64,000 nucleotides of DNA from Monocercomonoides exilis (lineage: Eukaryota; Preaxostyla; Oxymonadida; Polymastigidae): NCBI GenBank assembly GCA_001643675.2, contig LSRY02000008.1, positions 1,003,501-1,067,500 on the forward strand, in the 5' to 3' direction. Below are positions 1-10,200 of the stretch, piece after piece. Positions within the stretch are counted from its first letter, which is position 1. Each line of letters starts with the position of its first letter. The notes under the pieces were generated by a model. It was not told the origin of the DNA. It ran no database searches and saw only the letters and a program-made list of their open reading frames with translations. Made by a program: the position numbers and the translations under genes.

Positions 1-1671
1 TCGAGGCGACTCAAAAGAAATTCAAGATTTTTCGGCTTTAAATACTCTTTTTGCCTTTCATTTTCTGATTCTGTTTCTGAATCCTTATATCTTCTAACTG
101 GAAAAGCATCTTCCTTTTGGTTCTCTTCTTCTTCTTCTCCTCTTCCTCCTCCTTCTCTTCCTCCTCTTTTTTTCTCATCAACCATATTCCTCCTCTCTAA
201 CCTTATTTTCCCTTCTTTCTCAGCTAACTCCAAAACCTTCAGCTTCATTTCCTCAAGTGTCAATCTGCCAGCTCTGCTGCTTTCATATTCATTTCTTCCT
301 TTTTCGTTATCTTCCTCTTCGCAACCTTTGCTTCCTCTTCCTTTTATTTCTTCACTTTTCCCTTTTTTCTCTCTCTTTTCCCTTTTTTCCCTTTTGACTG
401 CTGAATTCTTTCTGTCTTCATCATCATCGACTTCTTCTTCTTCCTTTTCTTCTTTTTTTCCTTCAATTTCTATGACTCTTCTGCATCCATCCAAACTTTC
501 ACATCCTTCGCATTTCTCCGGAAATTCCGCAGCATCTTTTATTTCGTCGTATTCCTCCTCTTCTTCCTTCATCAGCTTCCTCTCCTCTTCCTCCCACATT
601 TTGCCCTCTTCTTCTTCCTCTTCTTCTCCAAGACTCCACCCTTTCTTCAGCCAAACCCCAAATACTTCATAGAACTGCCTCGCTTCTTTGATCTGTTTTT
701 TCACTTCTCGTTTCCGCCTGGCCTTCCTTTCTGCTTCTTCGCTTTGCTCCTTCAGCACTGTTTCATCTGGGCAAAGTTCTTGTTCAGCTTCCCTGTTCGT
801 TTCTCCATCTGTTTCCACTCGGTGAAATGTGCCCAGCCATTTTTCGTCCTCAGCCTTCCACCGCTCAATCAGCATCTCCCTTGCCACTCGCTCAACGTTC
901 GATGAGGTCCCTCGAAAGTCTCGATATTCCACATCGCAGCAGAAATTATAGCTTAAATGCCTGGGGAAAATACTGGTTGTAATAATATCTGGATCGGCTA
1001 CCTCAAATGGAACCCCTCGCACAACAGAACGCATATTAAACAATTCGAAATTGTAGTCTTCATTTTTGTTTTTATCAGCTTTGAACTCTTCCTGTTTTTT
1101 TACATCTGAAGGATCAGTTTCATTAACTCTAAAATATGTTTGAATCATGCTGTTTGGAGCAGCAAATGCAGAATTCCTTGATAAATCATTAAATTGATAA
1201 GTGCCATTTGCACGCGTTTTGTTTTTTTGAAAAGTCTTCTCGTGAAAATATTGAGAGGGAAAGTTGCTATTTCTGGAGTAATCTGAAATTTATTTAAAAT
1301 CAAAAATAAAATTTTGAAAGAGTATTAAAATTTTTCTCAATTTTGATGCTTTTAAATACCGGATGAAGAAGTTGTATTAGCTTTTAAAAGAAATGCAACA
1401 CTTGTATTTTGCTCAACATCAAATGTGCTTGACGGATGATAAAAAGAAAAAAGATGAGAAGATAATGAAGAAGGCAACTCGCTTAAATGCACCTTACAAT
1501 CTGTTAAGGATGATGAGCCTTCTTCTTCAAGTAATGAATATTGCTCAGCTGTCTCAAATTGACAAAAAAATAAAATAATAAAATTTCAAAAAAAATAATA
1601 AATAAACGCGCTATTTTTCACAAACATCAAAAAATACATACCTTTAAAGTAGAGTATTCTCTTGTGAACAT
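1..1671 (-). CDS. Unrecognised Glu/Lys-rich protein, C-terminus beyond window
   Basis: Minus-strand gene reconstructed as three exons: 1642-1671, 1360-1552, and 1282 down to the window edge. Both introns are GT-AG (89 and 77 bp). The start MFTREYSTLK reads in phase into the second exon. The first roughly 160 residues are Ser/Asn-rich. A denser block follows (MRSVVRGVPFEVADPDIIT, then NFCCDVEYRDFRGTSS and ERWKAEDEKWLGTFHRVE) that looks like a folded domain. After it comes a long Glu/Lys/Arg-rich tail with RKARRKREVKKQIKEARQ, probably helical or coiled coil, still open at base 1. I do not recognise the family. The start lies about 150 bp downstream of the phosphomannomutase stop on the same strand. 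Exon boundaries are inferred from frame continuity and splice dinucleotides; cDNA would settle them. Confidence 0.6.
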
Positions 1672-1824
1672 CGTTATATTTGTTTTTTAACGCAAGAATG
1701 AAGTGAGTTAATGCTTGAAAAAATTATTATGGGAAAATCTAATAAACCATTTTACAAAATAATTGCTTAAAAAAAGCAGACAAAAAATTAAATGCAAAAT
1801 AAATGTTTGCGCAAATGTTTCAGG

Positions 1825-2866
1825 TTACGAAAGGAAAAGTGAATTACACTGAGCCTGTGTATCTTCTGGATTTTTCACAGTGTGTCCAATTACACGACCG
1901 TCGCTAAAAATTTCATAATCGTTTCCTCCCTGTTTTAAATAACATATCATGAAAAACAAGAAAAGTTTAACTACAAACCGGAGAAGTTTTATCACCAAAA
2001 AAGTGAATTTCATCAAATCCAGTGCAGAACTGAAGGCAATAACGTTTGTCCCATCCATGAGGAAAAACGTCAAAACTAATTTGCCCACCAATCGAAAAAG
2101 TAAATATATCCCCAAATTCTGGAATAAGCTTATCGATCATCCCCTGACGAATATGATGCTCTTTATCGTATTTATCAAAATCATCCCTTTCCGCCTGAGA
2201 ACAGTTTCTTCCAATTGGAGAAACATTTATCATTCCATTCCTAAATTCGATAAATGTTCCTCTGTTTTTTTCAAAAATCATTCAAAGAACAAAAAATGAA
2301 AAAAATAATAAAAATTAAAAATAAATAAATAAATTAAAATAAAGACCTTTTAACCGGAATATCGACTGTGCTAAGTAATGCAAGTGTCTTATCAATAAAT
2401 TTACGAAGTCTACCTTCTCCAATTGCAGTTTTTAAATCCTAAAACAATTATCAGAACTACTTTAAGCAAGAACAATAAAAATAATTCAAACATTTTTATG
2501 AATAAGATTCTCACCCTTATATGCAACGAGTCCGTTTTCGCTGAAACTAAAATCTGCTTGCTTAACGACTGGAAGAATGATTTTTTATTAACATTAATTT
2601 TAAAGTGTGTCACACGATCTTCTCCTAATTGCTCGATTTGCTTTGGTAGATCAGATCCTCCAACAAATCCAATGCTGACTTTTGTTTTCAATTTAAGGAG
2701 AAATTGAGTCATTATTGGAGTAATTACCTTCATTTTTGAAATAAAATTGAAAACAGGACAAAGCATTAAACTTTTGATATGATTGCATGAAATAAACTTT
2801 TCTTGATTCTGTAAGTGTTCCATCAATATCAAAAAGACAAAGAACTTTCTTTTGAGGAATTGACAT
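1825..2866 (-). CDS. PMM: Phosphomannomutase (HAD superfamily)
   Basis: Converts mannose-6-phosphate to mannose-1-phosphate for GDP-mannose and glycosylation; expected in the cytosol. Six exons are inferred: 2798-2866, about 2616-2727, 2492-2553, 2347-2438, 1979-2261 and 1825-1929, with introns of 49-85 bp. They give about 240 residues, close to the eukaryotic PMM length of about 246. Family hallmarks in order: [11 protein letters not shown], the HAD nucleophile loop (first Asp nucleophile, second Asp acid/base); [38 protein letters not shown], binding sugar phosphate; [18 protein letters not shown]; and [16 protein letters not shown] with the Mg-binding acidic residues. The start at 2866 places the nucleophile at the usual N-terminal distance; an in-frame ATG at 2914 would add 16 residues. 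The exon 2 donor is the least certain boundary. All key residues seem present, so this is probably functional. Confidence 0.9.
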
Positions 2867-2929
2867 AATCAGATCAATTATTGATTTTATTGAAATGGTT
2901 TTGCTTTGATCCAATCCAAGATAATTCTC

Positions 2930-3062
2930 AATGGAATTGGAATGAAAAAATCAATTGAAACAAAAATATAAGTTCGAAGAATCAATGCATATTCTTGAAA
3001 ACACCAATTTTCAATTGAAAATGTATTGATTTCGAAATGAATAAGTTTGTTCCAGCTTATTT
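2930..3062. repeat. Degenerate copy of AT-rich TTCGAATAA-type dispersed repeat
   Basis: The stretch beginning GGAATTGGAATGAAAAAAT and continuing through ATTGAAACAAAAATATAAG to TTCGAAGAA, then GTTTGTTCCAGC, resembles the block at 49675-49800 (GGAATTGGAATAAGAAAAT, ATTGAAATAAAAATAATAA, TTCGAATAACC, GTTTATTCCAG). It lies just upstream of the phosphomannomutase start. It is a diverged dispersed repeat with no coding potential. Confidence 0.45.
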
Positions 3063-3105
3063 CTCATTTTATTATTTTTTGCTATTTTTGAAAATTTAAC
3101 ATACT

Positions 3106-3163
3106 TAAATAATAATAATAATAATAATTGTTATTATTATTATTATAATTATTATTATTTGAT
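3106..3163. repeat. AAT/ATT palindromic microsatellite
   Basis: A run of AAT units followed directly by ATT units forms a self-complementary AT-rich hairpin of about 50 bp. It lies between the dispersed repeat and the decayed gene at 3180. Confidence 0.75.
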
Positions 3164-3179
3164 TAAAATCATTTCATTA

Positions 3180-3900
3180 TGAATAAGAACCTTTCAGCGA
3201 GGAAGATCATAGACAGAAATTTGAAGAAATGAAAAGATTGGTGGAAAAGACAGACGGAGAAGATTCAAATCAGCTTTTGTGAACGAATCGTTCACAAGCT
3301 TTATGAAATGATTGAAGAAAGGAAAATATCACTGGAAAATGCATGCTTGTTTTGAAAAGCTCATTGGATTCCACAAAAAGCTGAATGACATGCAGATTAA
3401 TAATTCCAATGTGGCATTATTGATGGAACATTTAAGAAGATGATTATTGAGGAAGTTCGAAAGGGAAGCAAAGAAAAGAACGAAAAGAGAAGAATAAAAA
3501 GGAAAGAGGATGCTGTTTGAAAAAAAATGATTCCATTTCATTTATAATTAATAATCTTCCTGTAATTTGTGAGACAAAGGAAATATTGGACTTCTCTTCA
3601 TCACTGTTCAGTTATTTCGAGCAGCAATGGATAATTATAGAGAAATCAGCAACTGGTGTCTTCATCCATTTTGAGAAGATCAATAAAGAGAAATGTGGAA
3701 GTGAAAGCTCTTGTGAAGGGAGATGTCATTGATTTATTTTTGGAGGAAAGGAATCAATCAACTCTGGAAGATGGTGTGATGTGGAATTGTTTTCTTTTTT
3801 CTTTCTGAATATTTCAAGGCGATTAAAAGAAAATGCGGATTGTTGTATCTAAAGAAAGTTGTGTGAATGCAAATCAAAAGAAGCCGAAACTGAGGAGGCT
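3180..3900 (+). pseudogene. Decayed copy of the EMNE multicopy family
   Basis: Fragments in several frames match, in order, the intact copies at 13352 and 37492: DHRQKFEEMKRLVEKT (cf. QKIEEMNELMEEM), then MIEERKISLENACL (cf. MIEEKKLSMENAF), then a lysine-rich stretch like EEEKKEEKNE, then degraded C-terminal pieces ending near NISRRLKENAD (cf. NVSNRLKEE). Stops such as TGA within the first block and after LENACLF show it is dead. It precedes the left boundary of the inverted duplication. It lies in the same orientation as the intact plus-strand copy and carries much more damage, so it is probably an older duplicate. Confidence 0.6.
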
Positions 3901-3951
3901 TCAAAGACTGCAGAGGGAATGAGAAGAAGAGGAAGAAGAGGAAGAAGAAAA

Positions 3952-4005
3952 AGAAGAAGAAGAAGAAGAAGAAGAAGAAGAAGAAGAAGAAGAAGAAGCC
4001 AAAAG
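3952..4005 (+). repeat. (GAA)n tract at the left duplication boundary
   Basis: Nearly pure GAA repeats, about 50 bp. The matching boundary of the right arm (48106-48200) is also a GAA/CTT-type tract. The outer breakpoint of the inverted duplication therefore coincides with a simple repeat on both sides. Confidence 0.8.
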
Positions 4006-4042
4006 GAATGAAGAAGAAAGGATTTGAAAAAGAGAGCAGAAG

Positions 4043-5606
4043 ATGGAGAATGAAGGAATGAAGAGCGATGAGCTGCCCACAGAAAAGGCGGTCATCGAGT
4101 GCTGTCTGCAAATACTCGCCAACATCAACGAGAACCCGAACAATAACAAGTTCTTCATCGATCCTGTGCTCCTTGGGCTGGTTGTGGAATTGATGAGGTT
4201 TGTCTTATCCTTTTGTTTTGTTTCTCTTTCTCTCTTTATTTGTTCTATTTATTTATTTTATATTTATTTATGAACTTTCATCAACATATTCTATGAATAT
4301 TAATAACAATAATCTGAATGATATTTCAAATGAAATGGTCATCCCCTTCATTCAAAGTGATTCTGTGTCTGTTCTGCGAGTGATGGCATTCCGCTTCTTT
4401 GTGAACTTCTCGTGTGGCAGCGACGAAGACATCCAGCGTCTTCTGCTGCAGCCCTCTTTCTTCGCCGTCTTCGCCTCGCACTTGTCCTCCTCCTCGTCCT
4501 GTCTGCGCCACGAGACCGCGCTCCTCGCCTGCAACATCGGCGCCGGCACCTCCTCCCAGGCATGCACGCTCCTCTGGCCGAGGTGTGTCTTCACCCTCTG
4601 CCACATCGCCCAGGCAGACGCACACAGCGCCCAGTGCCACGCGCTGAGGGCACTGAGGAACGTGGGGCTGCTGGGGAAGGAGGCGGCGGGGGTGATTGTG
4701 GAGGCTGGGTGTGTGGAGGCAGTGGCGCAGATTCTGAAGAGAGGGAGGTATCGGAGTGTGGTGTGCGAGGCAATTGACCTGCTGTGGGTGCTGCTGGGGC
4801 AGTGGGAAAAGAAGGATAATGAAGAAGAGGAAGAAGGTGAAAAAGGAGAAGAAGGTGAAAAAGAAGATGGATATGACAATTATGCAACAAAAAGTGCGTT
4901 CAATGGCAATTGGCAAGTGGCAGAGAAGCCGATGGGAATGTTGGGGGCGAATTGGAAGCAACCAGATCCTACGCTTTTTGAGCTGATTGAAACAACTTCT
5001 TCTTCCATTTTCTCTCAAAACGTGCCAATTTACCAGACGCAGGATGCATTTTGCTCGACTCCTTCGGAGTCTTCGCATGAAACAAGTGAAAATACAAGTC
5101 ATTCTTATTCATCATCATCATCATCATCTGTTGGCTCATTGCGTTATCATTACTCTTCGCCAAGCAACATGAATGCACGAAATTCTTCATTCACTTCTTT
5201 TTCTACTTCTCCTTCATCATCATCATCATCTTCTTCTTCTTATCAACATTCTTCATCACTCATTTCACCCAACTCATGTTTTCCTTCCTCAGAATCCAGT
5301 TCTCTTTCACAAACAACCTCAATTTCATCAACATCCTATCCAATTGCAAGCTCGTCCTCAAACACTTTCTCTTCTTCTTCTTCTCTTCCTTCTCATTCTC
5401 CAGCCACTTTATCTCAGTCGCAGGGTTTCAGCAGCCAATTTGCCAGCAACTCTTCCACAGCCACACAGCTGCCTCCATCTTCCCTTCCAACGCCTCGTGT
5501 TTCTGAGCTCCAGCCGCCTTTCAGCTTCGACTCTTCACTCTATCTGAAGCACAAAACTCCTTCAGGGCTGGCTCCGCTTTCTTCGCCTGTGTTTATCCTT
5601 CCTTAA
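4043..5606 (+). CDS. Armadillo-like repeat protein, left copy, 5'-truncated by the duplication
   Basis: Two exons, 4043-4197 and 4358-5606, join in phase across a 160-bp GT-AG intron, giving 467 residues if translation starts at MENEGMKSDEL. Residues 1-230 are alpha-helical and armadillo/HEAT-like: ANINENPNNNKFFIDPVLLG, VLRVMAFRFFVNFSCGSDED, ALLACNIGAGTSSQA, ALRALRNVGLLGKEAAGVI and ICEAxDLLWVLLGQ-type segments. An acidic linker and a long Ser-rich low-complexity tail follow. Such proteins are scaffolds; the partner is unknown. The exon around 4430-4800 is markedly GC-rich. The right copy (46543-49053) has a further N-terminal exon that this arm lacks, because the duplication boundary falls just upstream of the ATG. 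This copy is therefore probably truncated or uses a new promoter next to a GAA tract. Close identity to the right copy argues against long decay. Confidence 0.7.
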
Positions 5607-7230
5607 CAGTTCCTGTGAAACATTCCGCTTGATGTTGGGATGACTGGCAATTTATGTTTCGAGTTTTGGACTGACAGTTAGCTTTATTCTTATTTGTTGA
5701 TTTTTACATGATGGTTTTTTTTCTCCAAACTTTTTGTGAAATAATGCATGCCAAAGATATGAAAAAGGGTTATGAAAAAAGAGCTTCAATGTTGATTTGT
5801 GATCTTTGGTGAATTGTTTGACGAAAAATACAAAAAAAGATTATTTTGTAAGTTAAAAAAGAAAGCTGTTATTAACAAATTCTTACATCCAAAAAAACCA
5901 AGGAAATCACAAATGCAGATAATTAAAAGAGACAAAATACAAGCATTCTTCTTTGCTTTCTTTTATTTTCCAAACAATAATAACTGAATTTGAGACAGAT
6001 TTTTCATTCGAATTGCGATATCCTCCCATTCCGATTAAAAGAATCATGTTTGATACACTTGCCTCGAATACACTCAGCTGAACCTTCTTCAGCGGAAAAG
6101 ATGTTCAGAAGATTGTGCCTGATCAATTTATATTTCTCCTTTCTTCAATGGCATTTCCATTGTGACCATCTCAAACAGTTCATGAGTCTTCTTCAGAGAA
6201 TCATTCACGTCTCTCCTCGAGGTTTTCTTCTCTTCATCTGTTTGCCTTCTTCCACAATTCGAAAGAGACAGTATTCAATCGGAACTCTAATTTTTGTCAT
6301 TCAGATATGTTTGAAGAGAATTTCTCACACTTCAATAAATGAGTTTTCAACAACACCAATGGAGCCTATTTCACAAAAGGATTTCCTTTTTTAATAATCT
6401 TTTTTTTCCACACATATTATTGTGTAATGTGATTTGTTAATGCGATATAAAAATGTGTATTTCTTCGAAGCTTTTTTTCAAATCATTTATGTGACACTGA
6501 CAGATATTTGTAATGTCTTTCTCAAAATCTTCACTTTGTGTGACATCAAATGAACCATCTGAATGTCAAAGTTCATGTTGTCTTTGCGAATATTCTGTGT
6601 TTTTTGCAAGACAGCAACAAAACACTCTCAATTCCCAAAAATGAACAAATATGAGCCAATTATTAACTGAATCGCAACTGTTGAATCTGATCAAAATGGC
6701 TGCAACAAAATCGTCAAAGCACAACAACCAAAAACAACAGTTCTCTCAACTCCAAAATCACAGAAATGCTCATTTCATTTTCAAAATGCCAAAGTGAATT
6801 TTCAGTCACATTGGCAAATTGAAAAAGAAAGAAAAAGAAAGAAAAAGAAAGAAAGAAGAAAATAAGATGATTTAAAGTGAGATTTTCTTTCACTATTTGC
6901 AAAATCAAATAAAAATGAGACTGGTAAATTTTCAGACAATAAAAAAAAAAATTAAAAAAATTAAAGCAATGAAATGAAATGAATCGCTTAAATTTCATAC
7001 AAAATGAAAAAAAAAATATTGAAGATGAATAGAAAGGTTATCAAAATGATTCTTATTTGAAGAATATCCGAGTGTTTGCAGAAGGTTAGAAAGTCACTTC
7101 AAAAGAAAGAAAGAAAGAATAACCATGCATTTCGATAGGCCGTTGAAGAGCCTTTATTGAGAAACCAGTTAATCAGCTGATTCATTGAAAGCATCTTAAA
7201 TGATGAATTCAATGCAAATATGACAAACAC
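5607..7230. other. Intergenic segment conserved between both duplication arms
   Basis: This lies between the armadillo-like gene and the 3' end of the repeat gene. It matches 44903-46542 in reverse orientation, with small indels (for example GAAAGAAA runs near 6828). The stretch 6000-6400 holds short open reading blocks on the minus strand such as VEEGKQMKRRKPRGE and LLNIFSAEEGSAE that recur in the other arm. These are probably relics of an older gene, broken by stops in both copies. No intact gene seen. Confidence 0.6.
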
Positions 7231-10200
7231 TCATGCGGTTTTATCAATCGTCATCCATTCCGGAAGTGCACCCTGGACATCGCTTTTCCAGTAATCTGCC
7301 ATCGTATTTCCTTTCTTATCCTTCAACGAATAACTATGTCTCATCCACACTGGCGGTTCTGTTTTCACAAACTGAATCCATAGCATAGCCATTGTTTTCC
7401 CCTCCTTATCGCTAAGTGAAATGGCGTGTCTCATCCATTCTGGCGGATCTGTCTTCACACCCCAAATCCATATCATTGCCATCGTCCATCCATCCTTATC
7501 ATAAACTGTGATGCTGTGTCTCATCCATTCGGGTGGTTCTGTTTTCACAAGAGCAATCCAATGCATGGCCATCGTCCATCCATCCTTGTTTTGCAGAGTG
7601 ATTTCATGCCTCATCCAACTCGGTGGTTCTGTCTTCACACCCCAAATCCATATCATTGCCATCGTCCACCCATCCTTATCGCTTTGCGTCTTATTATGTC
7701 TCGTCCATTCTGGAGGTTCTGTCTTCACATTCTCAATCCACAGCATTGCCATTGTTCGTCCAAACTTATCGGCAAGCGTATAGTCGTGTCGCATTCGCTC
7801 TGGTGGTTCTGTCTTGTTCTCAATAATCCACCTCATTCCCGGCGTTTGTCCATTTTTGTCTTTCAATGTATCATCAAATTTCATCCATTCCGGTAATTCA
7901 GTTTCAACAAAAAATTCCCAATAATCTGCCATTGTCCATCCGTTATTATTTGTAAGTGCAATGTTGTGTCTCATCCATTCCGGTGGCTCTGTTTGAACAA
8001 ATTGAATCCAAAGCATGGACATTGTCCATCCGTTATTATTTGTAAGTGCAATGTCGTGTCTCATCCATTCTGGCGGTTCTGTTTGAACAAACTGAATCCA
8101 TATCAGAGCCATTGTCCATCCTTCCTTATCAGCAAGTTCATTGTCATGTCTCATCCATTCTGGAGGTTCTGTCTTGACATGATTAATCCATATCATAGCC
8201 ATTGTTGATCCGTCATTATCAGCAAGTGAAATATCGTGTCTCATCCATTCTGGTGGTTCAGTTTCAGTGAACTGAATCCACATCATCGCCATCGTCCATC
8301 CAAAATTATTTCTGATTGTTATGTCATGTCTCATCCATATTGGTGGGTCTTTCTTCACAAATTGAATCCACAACATTGCCATTGTTCGTCCAAACTTATC
8401 GGCAAGCGTGTTGTCGTGTCTCATCCATCCCGGTGGTTCTGTCTTGTTCTCAATAATCCACCTCATTCCCGGCGTTTGTCCATTTTTGTCTTTCAATGTT
8501 TCATCAAATACCATCCATTTCGGTAATTTAGTTTTAACATATATTTTCCAATAATCTGCCATCGTTTTCTCTTTCTTATCCTTCAACGAATTACAATGTC
8601 TCATCCATTCTGGTGGTTCTGTCTTGACATGAAAAATCCACTTCATTGCCATTGTTAATCCGTTCTTATCATAAACTGTGATACTGTGTCTCATCCATTC
8701 TGAAGGTTCTGTTTTGACATTTGAAATCCATATCATAGCCATTGTTGCTCCTTTATTGTTGCGAAGTGTGATGTCATGCCTCATCCACTCCGGTGGATCT
8801 GTTTTGACGTCTTGAATCCAGAACATAGCCATCGTCCATCCATCCTTCTGAGTTAGTGTAATATCGTGTCTCATCCATTCTGGTGGCTCATTCTTAACAA
8901 AGTGAATCCAAAACATAGCCATTGTCCATCCGTCTTTATAAGCAAGTGTAATATCGTGTCTCATCCATTCTGGCGGTTCTTTTTTGACGTTTGTGATCCA
9001 GAACATTGCCATTGTCCATCCATTATTATTTGTAAGTGCAATATCGTGTCTCATCCACTCGGATGGTTCTGTTTTGACGTCTTGAATCCACTTCATTGCC
9101 ATAGTCCATCCGTCTTTATTGGTTAGTGTAATGTCATGTCTCATCCATTTCGGTGGCTCCTTTTCAACAAATTGAATCCATATCATAGCCATTGTCCAGC
9201 CATCTTTATCTGAAAGTGTTGCATCGTGCCTCATCCATTCTGGCGGTTCTTTCTTGACGACTTGAATCCATATCATTGCCATTGTCCAGCCATCCTTTTG
9301 AGAAAGTGTTGCGTCATGTCTCATCCACTCTGGTGGGTCAGTTTGAACAAATTGAATCCAATGCATAGCCATTGTCATTCCGTCCTTATCAGTAAGTGTT
9401 ATATCATGTCTCATCCAATCTGGGGGTTCTGTTTTGACATTTGCAATCCATATCATAGCCATTGTGGATCCGTCCTTATTGCCAACTGTAATGTCATGCC
9501 TCATCCATTCTGGTGGTTCTGTTTTGACGTCTTGAATCCATAGCATGGCCATTGTTAATCCCTCCTTATTTCCAAGTGAAATATCGTGTCTCATCCATTG
9601 TGGAGGTTCTGCCTTGACGCATTCAATCCAGAACATAGCCATTGTGTATCCATCCTTATTGGTAAGTGTGATGTCATGTCTCATCCATTCTGGCGGTTCT
9701 TTCTTGACGACTTGAATCCACTTCATTGCCATAGTCCATCCGTCTTTATTGGTTAGTGTGATATCGTGCCTCATCCATTCTGGCGGCTCTGTTTTGACAT
9801 TATAAATCCATATCATTGCCATTGTTGACTCATAATTATTGCGGAGTGCGATGTCGTGCCTCATCCATTCTGGGGGTTCTGTCTTTACATTTTCAATCCA
9901 TAACATGGCCATTGTCCAACCATCCTTCTGAGTTAGTGTTGCGTCATGTCTCATCCATTGTGGAGGTTCTGCCTTGACGCATTCAATCCAGAACATAGCC
10001 ATTGTGTATCCATCCTTATTGGTAAGTGTGATGTCATGTCTCATCCATTCTGGCGGTTCTTTCTTGACGACTTGAATCCACTTCATTGCCATAGTCCATC
10101 CGTCTTTATTGGTTAGTGTGATATCGTGCCTCATCCATTCTGGCGGCTCTGTTTTGACATTATAAATCCATATCATTGCCATTGTTGCTCCTTTATTGTT

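Noticed and set aside
1949-2299. Plus-strand ORF of 116 codons
   Set aside because: Antisense of phosphomannomutase exon 5.
3901-4158. Ser/Phe-rich minus-strand ORFs at the duplication boundary
   Set aside because: They arise from the GAA tract and the antisense of the MENEG exon.
4326-5102. Long minus-strand and alternative-frame ORFs over the armadillo-like exon (also in the right arm)
   Set aside because: They are mirrors of a GC-rich exon. Only the plus frame (left arm) is spliced consistently and has helical repeat content.
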